Shown here: one piece after another, positions 38,490 to 50,900 of the stretch
How positions within the stretch are numbered: position 1 is the stretch's first letter
Layout of the letters: every line of letters starts with the position of its first letter
Assembly: GCA_017562135.1 (NCBI GenBank)
Contig: QEYB01000921.1
Span: 372,001 to 436,000 of the forward strand
Length of the DNA: 64,000 nucleotides
DNA from: Dipylidium caninum
Lineage: Eukaryota > Platyhelminthes > Cestoda > Cyclophyllidea > Dipylidiidae
Reading direction: 5' to 3'
Program-made: the position numbers and the translations under genes
Notes under the pieces: model-generated
Database searches by the model: none
Seen by the model: the letters and a program-made list of their open reading frames with translations, nothing else
Told to the model about the DNA's origin: nothing

Positions 38490-40745
38490 TCATGAGTATG
38501 GGTAATTCTGATTAAGCAAAATATGTGTCGAACACCGCAGGAGTGCATCTGGAGGCTAGGGGGAACATATGACCTACTTTTGTGTAAGAGGACGACTGCC
38601 TTAAATGTGGAAAGTTACAGGGTGCTTACGTTTAGTCATAGCATACTCTGTCGTGTGTGTAAAAGCACTTTTCACTAGGCAAAATGAGGACGCTAACACT
38701 GTTTATTACTCTGTGACTCCATTTATAAACATGAGGCCTAATGAGATTTTTGTTTGCGCGAATGATGGAGTGATGAATTTCTCATTGTAGTCTCACAGGT
38801 AGCCCCAAAATGAAGCCTAATATATTTGGCTACTTATTCATTTAAGTAAATCTGTATTAATAGACTCGAATTTTGAACTGAGGATGGGCTAAAAGACGTT
38901 CAGTTAAATTAAGATAAATAGGCAATTTTAGCGACTGAGATTTGTGTTCAACCAATTGTCCCATCAGACATACAGTAGCGAAAGTTTTTCAAATGGAAGA
39001 GTAGAATAAGAAAGGGTTGACCTTAAGCATTTATACTGAGAGCAAAAATAGAAAATGAAGGCTGGCTCATCGATGGAAGCTTACGGGTAGGTTTGATGCC
39101 TCCTACACAGAAAACAAGTTTTTACCCTGTTTTCGTTCTAGCACTATATAGCACAGGTAGTGTCTTAACAAACAGTGCATCTTACCTTCTCATCAAAATA
39201 GACGGGGACAAAGTAACCACAATCTTCATCGTACAAAACGAGGAAGGAATAGAGGTTTTGTAAACCTATACTGCCAAACACATAATCAGGTAATTTTGAG
39301 GAAGGCGGAGGGAAATGATGGGTAATTTTTGCCTTTAAAAGAAGGCTCTCACTTTAAAGATTCCCACCATGAATATGACCAACATGGGCGGATTTTATGA
39401 TTGCTCACTATCTGAGGATGACCGAATTGGCCGTTGGTGGTGACACTGAATACTTTCTGCCGTTCTAACGCATTGAAGAAATGGTGCTCGGTGGATTAGT
39501 CCTGAAGTCTCCAACTCTCAAATTATTTGGAGAGAAAAAGAGAACAACTTACTTTTACATTAGAGAGTGTTGGGAAAAAATGCCCATTAGTAGCATTATA
39601 GTGCCGAAGCGAATACAATCATTCGGGTGCCCTTTGCCGCAGAGCATTTTGGCTTTTACAGCTGCTCTTCCCCATCTCACCATGTCCCATAGTCAACCTG
39701 CCTCATACTAATAATTATCCCCGCGTTGAGGATTATGAATTAAAATATTAAGTGAGGCATCGCCCTCTTTTTAAGCTTGAGCAACCACTCCACCCCCTCT
39801 TGTCCCACGCGGGGGAGAGAAAAAGCTTTCCCCTGCAGGTGTAATAACGAAGAGGAGGTTGTACGGGATTTGGGGCAGTCAGTCTGATTGATGGCAAGTC
39901 AAAGAGATATCAGCAAAGGTTTTACAAAGTGACAACGCGATGACTGTGACAGACAGACTTCATCGGGGTGGGCCCATCAAATACTCACACAATCACAAGC
40001 CCCCATAATCACAAGGTGAATTTACTCAGGCCTAAGGCTGACATTTCCTGGGGTTGGTGGGTGAAGAGTTTGGCAGTTGATGATTTACTTTGGTGTAAAG
40101 TAGTTGAGAGGCTTACGAGGATGCAGCCAAGGGGAAAGTTGTTCCTTTTGCCATAAACATCTCGCGCCCTCAGCTAATGATGAGACAAGACGCTGTGAAG
40201 CAATGCTTCTAGGACTGATTCGAAGCAACTTTAACATTCAGGTGTGTGAATGTGACTCTCTGGTCAAATGACATTAGTTAGTACGTAGAACGGCCATTTG
40301 AGGGGATTGAAGAGCCATGATAATCCCCCGAACTTTGGAATTTGTTAATCCAACAAGCCAAATTGAATTTGTTTATATAACAGACGAAAACGTGCAGTGG
40401 TATCGAAATCATAGTAGAGGAAATTGGCCCTACTTGCAGTGCACACTCTACAACGGGACCAAATGCTTGCAAAGGCTGCCAAAGTTGGTAGAATTGTAGG
40501 TCGGATAAGGAGTAGGAGTAGGAGGAGGATGAGGATGAGGAGGAGGTGTAGGCTGTGGCGACGGAGGCGGCAGCGGGGGCGGCGGTGGAGGAGAGGGATG
40601 TGGGGTTTGGGGGCCGAGAGTCAGAGGACGACCCCTACGGGAAGGACATGGCGTCCAGTAGGTGTGACAACGTGATATGCCGCATGAGGGGGACAAGAAG
40701 TGGTCCATCCTCACAAGCTGTCATTCTACACCCCGTCATCGGCAG

Positions 40746-40892
40746 CCTGCGCTTCGCTAAGGCCCTCCAACATAACAAATCTCGCCTAGCGTCTGGTTAC
40801 AGTTTTGCCGCCCGAGGAGGGAAACGCTCCTCTCCTGATTCACTTTGTACTCACCTTCTCACCCACTCGCCAGAGCTGAAAGTAAAGCCGGA
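40746..40892 (+). CDS. possible isolated exon, function unknown
   Basis: It sits between a plausible acceptor (ccgtcatcggcag) and a strong donor (GGA|GTAAGT). One frame is open for all 49 codons (LRFAKALQHNKSRL..., phase 2 in and out). No domain is visible and no partner exon was found. Confidence 0.2.
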
Positions 40893-43800
40893 GTAAGTGA
40901 CAACGACTCGCGCCTATTTCTTTGACTTCGGCAGACAGAAGGTAGCTGAGCCGCCTCATTGACACGGTTGCCTGAGTTGAATGCCTGCATCGCAAGGTGA
41001 CTGCTGTTGGGTGCATTGCAGGCAGCAGAAGATTTTCCAAAATGCGGCGGTCTGATTCCATGCACTGATTAACACGCACACAAAGTCAAATCAGCCGACG
41101 GCGTTTAGGAAACGGGTATTTCCACCCCTAACTCCTCGAGAAGTACAACGCTCAGGTACCGTGTTTACTGATCAAGACCTTGCGGACAAAATCCCCATCT
41201 GGGAGGACATCTTAGGAAGAAGTGCGCCGACGAGACTGCTTTTTTTCTCAAGTAACCTGAAAATTGCCTTATGAGGAAAGTAACGGAGGAAATAAAGGAA
41301 CTACGCTGCCAAGTGACCACCTCGTTTGGGATCGGAAGGAGGAGAAGAAAAGCGGATCTGCTCCTGAACTTCGCGGACTTACTCGCACCCGCAGATACTG
41401 ACGGAAGATGAGCTCACCTCCTCGGCGCTCCTCACCACTCTGTGACAGCCTCGAGGGGAGCCTTCTCTTAATTCTCGGGCTTCAATCATCCAGGTAGCAC
41501 GAATTGCGCTGCCTTCGGACATCCTTCAGTCTTGGCGACGAAATTTGGCAAAGGAGCCCAAGGCGAATGCATTCGGACGGCGTGCACAGGTGCCGCTGAT
41601 CTTGGTAGCACCAAAGAGAACCCTACGAGGGAATTTCCGTGTAGGTTGTGGTTACTCCTTATGAAGGTCGTCCATGATGCCCTTCGGGGGGAGAAGTCGA
41701 TTCGCCCCCCCCCCTTTTCGTGGACAGCAGCTGCATCGACGCTCAATGGTGTCGCCCCAACTTCAACGATTTTCGTCATTTCCCATGCTAAACTTCAATC
41801 TCTGTTGAAGCGATCCCTTCGAACCGATCCGACGGGCCAGGCGAAGGCCAAGTTGGGTGTGTGTCCGAAAGGCTCCTCACGCTCAGTCCGATGAAACAAA
41901 CTGCCCGGGTGAGGAAAACTTCAACACAGTTCTGCTGAGGGGGTTGGTCTGATGAAGGCAGGGAGATGCCATCAAGAAGTGAATAGGCGCCTCCGCACTT
42001 CGTGGGTTAGCTCTGAGCGACTTCAGGAGGCGGGCACCAAACTGCCAGTTTATCTGACTATCCACCAAAAGTGAATTTTCAGTGCTCGCTGTACCCATGA
42101 AAATAAAAGTGGAGCAAATTGTCTGTCGCCTTTACGGCGGTAGCGATAAAACAGGGGCGCATAGGCCGTGATTCACATGGGTTGAGGGAAGAGCGGATCC
42201 GAAATAGAATAAGCGTGTTTATGTCGTGTCATGAAACCCGCCTTTCATCTGCGTCCACACTTGGGCTTCAGCACCAGGTAAAGTTGGGTGAAAATTAATT
42301 TGAGACCGATTTCTTGGGGCGTCTTCCTACCAGAACCTCTCCATGTCTGCGACTCCACCGTCCTGGCAAGAACTGGCAGCTCACACGACTGTCGGTCCTC
42401 GGCGGTGCCGTAGCCTGTCGCTGAGGCGGGCGACTAAAGAGGCAAAGAATCACGCAGCAGAGACTGTCTTGCGCTTCTCTTCGGCGACAATTCATGAATT
42501 TCACATGAGGCGTGAATCACTGGAGGGGTTGGTCGCAATCCCACAGAGTCCTTTTCCTGACCGAAGACCGTGGGACGAGCCCCCAAACCCGCACTTTCAA
42601 CAGCCTGTCTGGATGAAATTGCCTGACTCCGGTGAAGACTTAAATTACTGCACGTCGACATTCTCGCCTCTTGGAGATGTCCACGGCATTGAAATCGGAT
42701 GGACGTGAAAAAGTGGCCTTTTTGATTCCGGGACGACCCTCAGCCAGAAGGTCGAAGGGGCAGGGTTTTTCCAAATCGCCGGACAACACTCCCGCGATTC
42801 GAGCAGAGCTTCACCTCAGAGAGGGTTTTTGTCTGTGTCAAGAGGATCCGTGTTAAAGAAGGCCACTTCGCCTGCTTAGTGCCACGAACCTTCCTTCCAT
42901 GCTCAGCCACTCTTCCATTCAACTACATTCTGCGTCTAATGGCAGCGTGTCACCTTTGCGGTCTTAAGAGGCAAAACCTTTTCACCTGCGATTCATCGAA
43001 GTGGTTATGAAGAACTATGAGCCGTTTTTCTTTCTGCCGTTCGGCAACGCTAAATGGCGGCGACTGCTTCTAAAAGAGAAGCAAACACACGAATGGTGAG
43101 AGAAGGAAAATGAAACTGCTCATTAGTCGCGGGGCAGCAGGGGAGTCAGCTCGGTCTTCTCCACCACGACGGTCGACGATGGACGGGGAATGCACTACAA
43201 AGAACTCCACAGAAGTTGACTTCGATAGCGCTTTGCTGATTCTCGCGGAGGAGAGGGAGGAACTGGGTTAGCAAATAACTTCGCAACGCGAGGTGCCAGC
43301 AGTTGTGCGACCAGCCTCGCAAAAAACACGAATCTTCGGCCAAATCTCTCCCATTTACAAGATTTTTTTGCCATGCGGCGATTTTCACAGTCAACGAGGG
43401 GCATTCCGGAACGAGTCAGCGGAGTGCCGCCGATTTAAACCTTCCTCACGGGGCCGCAGCATTGCGGCTGAGTTCATTCATTTTGTCATAAGAAGTGGAT
43501 TGCGTGTTTCAGTGAATAAAAGGAGCTGTAATGGTCTTCTGCCAACATCACTCCTTCTAAGGCCTACCTCGGGGGAAGATCTTTACCGACTGACTACTCG
43601 TGAAGCTAGTTACTGTGAACGAAGAGGGAATTAGGGAGGCGAAGGTAGTGTCCTGCTTCGTCGCACCAGTAGAATAATCTTCCTGGCAAGTCCTTTCTCC
43701 CTCGTTGTACAAGTGGAGGAAACACATCCTTCGCCGGGGTAAATTGGGATCTGAAGTCCACCTTGTGCCTCCTTTCGTGGGTTCACTCAATCCCCGCCCA

Positions 43801-46324
43801 TGTAGCGACGAACCCTTCGAATACGGAGGAGAAGAAGGTGTTGAAAACAGTAAGGTTTTCCTCATCGCCATGGCGACTTAATCTATTGTTGCTGTGTGTC
43901 GCTTCCAAGACACTGTTTGAACTGCAATTGATTAGTAGGTCTCCTTCGAAAGTTCCTTTTCTCTGCTCTAGTTGAGGGTTCATTCTTGGGCGGGAGGAAT
44001 GAGAACCTCACGAAATTTGCTTCCACCTCCCTCCATTGTTTGGTATGTTGCCGGCCGAGGAATGAAAAGAATCCCAGTAGATTTCGTTCCTTTCACCCGG
44101 ACTGGCAAAAGGGCGAAGATGAGAGAAAAATCCGAGTGAGCATCCTCACTGCCTCGCAGAGCTCCTCCGACCGGTCCCAACGCCGTCCCAACGCCACCAC
44201 CTCGGAGGTGGGCGAACGTGTAACGCCCACTCGCAGGCCTGTTCAAAATAACTCTTCGCACCTCCGGGGGTGGCAGCATCGGCACCCGCCTGTGGTTAAG
44301 TTGTGGGTCTGCGCAATTATCTCCACCAGCCGTCCTCCTCCTCCCCCTTCTCCTCCTCCCCCTCCTCCACCAAAGGCGTGGCAGACCACGCAGCGAGGCC
44401 TGCAACTCGCTGCCAACCATTGTTCTCTCCCGCCACTGGACTCAATCAGGCCATGCGCCACTGGGAACACCCGTCTCCGACTTATTTTTAAACTGCTCAG
44501 GTGAATTATTAAACGGACGAGAAGTAGCCCCGTTGGCATCGAAAAAGTGGTATCCAGAGGTACGCCTCCGCAAGGGAACTGCGGCTCGGGACGCCTTCAG
44601 AGAACCATGGTAAAAATAGACGTGAAACAGGATTAGCTTGATGGAAATTGTGAGGGACTTCTCGTCGACCATCAATCATCCATGGCCTTTCCACCTCGCC
44701 TGCGTCTGGTGCGGTGAAGCAGGGGACCTCCCGGCGTCCAAGGCCTTCTACTCCGGTTTCTCGTCGGCTCACGACTGACAAGCGTCGAGAAAGCCGAGAG
44801 ATATGCCAGTCACCATGCGAGGGAACTGTTAGCTTAAGGCCCGCTGAGAAGAAAAATCGAGAGAATGAGTTGAATGCTCGCAACACAGTTGGGAGGACGT
44901 ACAGCTTGGCTGGCTGCTGCCTCAATTAGGCCCGGGGGCCACTAATTCCACGCTGTACACGGCTTCGCCCGGCAAACGTCCGTCGCCAGATGGCCGAGGC
45001 GAGGCGGGAGGGTGAAAAATCACAGTCAGCCCAGTTGGCAGAACACCGCCTAGCGGCGATGAATTGTGCCGGAAGAAATATTCAGGTGAATTGGGTGTGC
45101 AGGAGTTCGGGGTTCTAATTATGCAATTAAAGCGAAAAATAAATTACTCTGGTCAGAGCCGGAAATTGATTCAGGTGTCCTCCTTTTTGGCTGTGGTGTA
45201 AGGCGGATTCCGGTTTATTTGTCTGGGAGGTTGCTAAAAGCGGCGCGAAAGCTCAACCCTGATGGCCCTCGCGAAGGTGTAACGGAGATTCTCCACCCCA
45301 ATGGGAATGAGGAGGTGCTGACGAGCGGGGTGAGGACTTGGTAGACGAGGCGTCCTAAAGTATGCCATGGTGTGCCGACCAACTGACGACCGCTTTTTGA
45401 GTGGGCGCGAAATCCACTTGCGCCCGATGTGAATCGCATTTTGGTCACCAATCTTCGAGGTGGCGTTGCGTCCACCAGCCGCCTTCCCAGCCCACTGTGA
45501 AAGTCTGCGGATTTCGGCCTCTCCGTCTTCCAACTCAAACGGTTTGAGGCGGGAGGGCAGGGCCGAGCATGCCTGGTAGCTTGCCTTAGCTCGGCACCCC
45601 AAAGGCTGGTATTCCACTTCGCCGGTCGGCCACAACGGGCTCGAGTCGAGGCCGATCTTCGCGCCAACAAGGCGTCTGGGAAGTAACCTTGTTGAGCCTA
45701 TTCTCAAGAAGTCATCTTAGCTGACTTTTCGCCGCACGGTGGGAGAGACGACTACCGTGTTTGTAGCTGCGAGTCGCCTAGTCTTAGTGAAAGCCCAGGT
45801 CTCGCTGGACATCAAAATTGAATGCGCCACCACTGTCGGTGGCTATTCTTCCCCTCAGTGACGGTTTCGTCCTCAAATACACATCTCCTAGGGGCAAACA
45901 CACAAATAACTTGAGTACCACACCCACAGACCTTAGGAGAGCGTAGACTGCAACGGTGAAGAGGTCACAGCACGGCATAGCACGACGCCGTACAAGACTT
46001 TAATTTAAAGAAATTAACTCGTCAACCATAGATGTGGTGGTTGCACTTAGCCAAATGGCGGTAGGAGGAGGGGACGCGTATTTCGGCGATTAACCTTCCG
46101 CCCGTCTCGCCGTTACGGCCCGTGAACCTGCGAGTCACCGACCCACAAGTGTCACGAGCAAACGACGGAGGAGTTAGTCTCATCGGCCTCCGTGTTAGTC
46201 TGGCGAGCTTCATGTTTACAGCTCAGTCATTGGAGCATGGCGCAAAAACGGCGTGGAATGCCACTTCGAGGTGCGTTGCTCCGCTTTTTCACTACAAAAA
46301 GTTGCTAATCAAAAGGAGGCCGTC

Positions 46325-46362
46325 AGAGAGAGAGAGAGAGGGAGGGAGGGAGAGCGAGAGAG
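46325..46362. repeat. GA/GGGA purine tract
   Basis: GA units then GGGA and GAGC units. Confidence 0.8.
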
Positions 46363-47699
46363 TTCGAAACAATTGTGGGGATGATTAGTCACGGAAGCGA
46401 TGGTGGCGGGAGAGGAATAAGAACGGCAAATGGCCGACTTCGTGACCATCTCAACACGATTCTCCACTTAGCCGCCATTTTACTGCGACCTCGAGGCCTT
46501 CTCGTCGACGAGCGTCCGCCTGTCACTGGCTGGACAGCTTTTCCAGTCTGGGGCTTTTCTTTGCTTGGCCGATACCCCAAACTGAGTTGGTCACTTTCTG
46601 TAAATGCGGAGCTCCGGTGCAGCCTAACGCCTTAAATGGTCAAAAACCGGCTAATGCGCCATGTTGTGGCGGGTAACTCGGGCCGAGTGACAGCTGTCCA
46701 CTGGGGAGTGGGGGGGGGGGAAGATTTACCCCTGTCGACGTAGATCGCTCGACAGGCTGCCTTCCCCCGCGTGGGTCCAGGCTCTTTCGCTCCTTCAACG
46801 AAGTCGAGTCGGAGCGCGCCGAGTCCTGGTCGTCGGGAGGGGCGAGTCGCCGCAGACTGCATGCGAAGCCCGTGGGAACTGGCAGAAATTTAGCGTTTCT
46901 GCTCCAACTCCCAGTTATTTGCCACCCCACTAGTCAGAAGTTCGGCTATTGCGCGAAGTTACTTTGGCTTTTGCGAAAGAAAATTACGACAGTATTAAAA
47001 AGTGCTTCCAATGTAACATGGAAGGCTTACATTCAATATTATTTATCGTCTCCTAAGACAGGATTAACAATAATCGCCTTAGTAAATACCCTCAAGTAAT
47101 GAAATCTTGGTGAATAGGTGGTCCCTCCTCCTCGCTCCAAAGTACACAAAATACTATTTACACAAAACGACTTTTTGCAACAAATCGAAGGTGAAGAATG
47201 TCAGAAGGGTTGACTTCCAGCAACTGATTAGTCCAGTTAAGAGGCCTCCTTCCGGTAAACAGTGGAATGTGTTGGTGAGAAGCTGCTTTTGCGCCTTCGG
47301 GGTAGACGACAGACGTCTTGACTCTGTCTGAACGAGATTCGGAAATCGGTCAAACCCGACAGTTCTGCTCCTTCAGTTGCTCCTCTTTCCACCGCACAAA
47401 AAAAGTGATTTAAAACCGACGGCTTGGACGAGTGCCAGGCGATGAGAAACGATGGTTTGTTGGACTCCACAGCCATTCTGTTGAGGGAATTAGAGGTCGT
47501 AGCCTAAAAGTTGAACGCCTCGAGTTTAAACTCCGAATTTTAAAATAGCCTGTTGAGCCACGAAGTGAACAGTGATAAAAACCGGCCTGTCCACATCGAA
47601 GGCCTCCGAGTGGGCGTCTTGGGGACGGCAAGTAAAGTGGAGGTGAGGCCAAAGAAAAAGTTCAAACCGTCCGGGTGCGCTCGTTAGGACACAGGAAGG

Positions 47700-47749
47700 C
47701 GAGGCGGAGAGGAGAGGAGAGGCGGAGAGGAGAGGAGAGGAGAGGAGGG
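47700..47749. repeat. GGAGA tandem purine repeat
   Basis: About nine copies of ggaga with two gcgga interruptions. Confidence 0.85.
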
Positions 47750-47842
47750 CAAAAAACTCAGAGGATGGACAACAGCTGTCACTCGGTGTTTTGCCGTAAA
47801 TCTTGGCCCAATGTTCCCATTATTTCTCCACACTTATTGCAG

Positions 47843-47986
47843 GACCGAAGAAACGCTTCGTTCCTGCCCGTACACGACGAGGCGCCGTGGCAGAAAAGCC
47901 GAGGGGCATTCGATGTTGGTCTTCGCAAGAAACCCCGCGGCGACTTGCTCGTCCAATTTGCACTGATGTGTTACGAACACGTTTGA
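47843..47986 (+). CDS. possible terminal exon, function unknown
   Basis: It follows a very good acceptor (tatttctccacacttattgcag). The phase 0 frame runs 47 codons to TGA, with mostly G/C or synonymous-looking third positions (DRRNASFLPVHDEAPWQKSR...). A second frame in the same segment is also open, which weakens the case. No upstream partner was found. Confidence 0.2.
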   Translation, partial: DRRNASFLPVHDEAPWQKSRGAFDVGLRKKPRGDLLVQFALMCYEHV

Positions 47987-50900
47987 CCACCGATTAGGTC
48001 ATATTGAGGTCGGAGGCAATGCTAACGACTGTCCCAAATTTTTTCAGTTGACCTACTTCCAGTCCGGGTTTTAAAGGGGAGCGGGGAAGAGGGAGACTTC
48101 ACAAGGTCTCCTCGTTCCTGTCTTCTCATGCCATTAACACCAGCGGAATGTCCACTTCCTGACGAGCTGTCTGCAGAAGAGTGCGGGCACCTACATCCGC
48201 CGATTCCGCATATTCGGCTACACCAACATCCGTTCCGGGGGAGGGCACCCGCGGCCGAGCGAGGGTTCCTCTTCCCGGGGAACTAAGAATTTGGTCACTT
48301 TTGAGCCGGGAGTTGACCAAAAAGAACGGCGGTGCCACTTCTTAAGCCGTGAACAGAGAGCTGTCGTTCATTAGCCTTTCTAATTCGAAGAGTCCCGTAC
48401 ATTAACTGCCAGAGCTTCCGGAGCCTCCTGCCAACAATGGCAAGCGAAGGTTAAGAATGTGAGCGACGCGAAAACAAATGGGAGCAATTAAAGTAAGGGA
48501 GGTTAGGTGGAGCAGGCAGTGGAAAGGTAACATCGTCAGCGGTGAAAAGTGACGGCCAAGTGACACATTAATGACTGGTTTCCTTTCACCTGGCATTGTC
48601 ATCCCAATTATTCCTCCAACATTTCTTTGTACTTCTCACCGAACATTGTCCAGTTCGCATTTCACTGGACGTTGAGGACGACAGACAAAGGGTTGAAGTG
48701 AACCGAGGCAAAGCCGTGAGGCAAGGAGGAGTTGGGGGTGGGTCTTGGACATACTGCTGCTACTGATGAAGGACCGTAACCGCCTTCAACTCAGCAACTA
48801 TCACTTTTGACTACCGTCGGAGGTGGAATGAACGACAGAATAGCAGAAGTCAAGTTCGACGATTGGAGTCCCATGCACGAATGGAATGAATTTGAGCATA
48901 AAGCCGGCGACTAGTCGTTTGTGCTCGACATTTCGGTTTGGGAAAGCTATTTACCCATCCAAATAAGCCCGAAGCATTGCTCTATACCGTGATTTTATCA
49001 GTCTGCACGCAAATGGATGGGTTAAACACACAAATCACCGTTAAGCTTGAAGTCCACCAGGCCTTCCGCCTCTCACCGAGTTGGGGACGGCGGATTTGAA
49101 GTGGAAGAGAAGTGATTGCTTTCCATTCTCGGCGGAATAAAGAAGTCAACGCGTCCGGACTGCTTCGTAGTTGATCTATCAGACCCTGATTCGACGTCCA
49201 CGTTCGTTTGGGTCTGTACACCTCATCTTCTGCGATTATTGCACGAGTCGACACTCAGGTGAGGCGTTTACCCTTCCAGTCGAGGTTACCTCCCCGTTCT
49301 GCCTGGGTATCACATTTTCTGCCGTCTGGAGGGGTTCCGGAACCCCGGCCGAGGCTTCCACCCGCCCAAAGGATTGCGAAGCCTTCAGGAGCGCCGCAAT
49401 TCACGCCACCGCTCTAAATTGCAGTCTGTGGAGTGAAAAAACGAAGAATAACTTCCTCGAGGCAGCATGATATGCGGCCTAATCGCGGTATGATGCATGG
49501 GGTGCGGGAAAAAAATTGATGTGATTTTTTGTGTGTTTTCTGAGCCCATAAAGTCACTCTCTTGAAGAACAGCGTTTTGGTGACTGCGCGGCAGCAAATG
49601 AATCAAATTTGTCAATTCTGAAAAAAGCCGCACGATTTGCTAAGCTTTACCTCTTGCGGTTAACACTGAGCAAAGTTGAAAAAGGGGAAAAAAGTTGTGT
49701 CCCCTCGAGTCGCGCTTCGGGGGAAGGTCGCGTCGTCGGCGAACACTCCCAAAATCTCCTCGGTACCGCAACCGGTACCCGCCAACACGCGAGGATTTGA
49801 GCCGGAGGAAGGTAAAATCCCTCGGAGCCGTTAATACCCGCTCGGTTATCATCCGACCTCAGTAAATACTGATTTCAGACGGATTGCAAACACATAAATT
49901 GTGCAGTTCGGTACACACGGCTCAGGTATGGCCGAAAGATATGGAAAGGCGGTGGTTGCAAGAACAGCCAAGTGTTTCGGATGTAGGAGGGTTCGCGTGA
50001 AGAGAAAATAGCAAGACTGGGGGGCTGGCTATTTGAGGAACCTTATCATACAGCCACTTTGCCAGTGGGTAAATGAAAGCCTCTTTCGCCGCCTATAACC
50101 GACGCTGCAGGCAAGATTTTCGACGGCAAAAGCTTTCTCGTGCTTAACTGCATTTGGATAGGACGAAGAGAAATCAGGAAGGGAGGCCAACCTAAGCCGT
50201 CGCCTGAACCTCTGCGCAGGAATGGAGAAGTGGGTGTGCAAGGTCTCACGACTCCCGCTTTCGACGTGCTCTCGTCGCTGTGGTCGTTTAGGGGGTCGAT
50301 GGTGGAAACTCCCTAAAAAAACTGTCGAATGCGGGTTATTCTGAATTTTGCCCAAACAAATATTTTCACCCACACTGCAGCGCCTAACTGCGATTTGACG
50401 ACTCAAAGGGGGCAATTGAGAGCATGAAAAAAGGACAAGTGGAGAAGTCGTCGGCAGTTGACTAACCTTCGTATGTCTTCCTCCCTCTTTCTCTCTCTTG
50501 TGCCTCTTTTCGGTGTTGGGAATAGAATCCGAGAGCACTTGGAGGCGCCTTTAACTATGTCACAAGCCTCATTTTCTCAACGAAACATATTCGGTGTGGC
50601 CGGTCGCCAACAGCAGTGTCATATTTTATCCCTGCTGATTGAATCCACCTGGTTAAGATTCGTTGTGTAAAACACCTCGTTTCTCTCACTCTTCACCGCC
50701 AGCCTATTTTTAGAAACCGAGGCTGAGAGGATTCATTCCTCGAAACCACTTCAGATGTAGCAAAGGGGCCAGGATCCACGTCGTCGCTTAATCCACGCCT
50801 CGGCGTAGTTTTTCGTCCATCATCCTTTGTGAGCGGTGGAAGTTGGTCAACTTTCCATTGAGGAGGAGGAGGTCCTCCAGACGCCACGCCGTAAAATGTA

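Noticed and set aside
42343..42708. 121-codon plus-strand frame
   Set aside because: Plausible composition but no domain or splice partner, and a minus-strand frame overlaps it.
43986..45707. Cluster of 138-172-codon frames on both strands
   Set aside because: Mutually overlapping on opposite strands, Pro/Arg/Gly-rich from CTCC/GGAGG sequence, no motif; stop-poor DNA.
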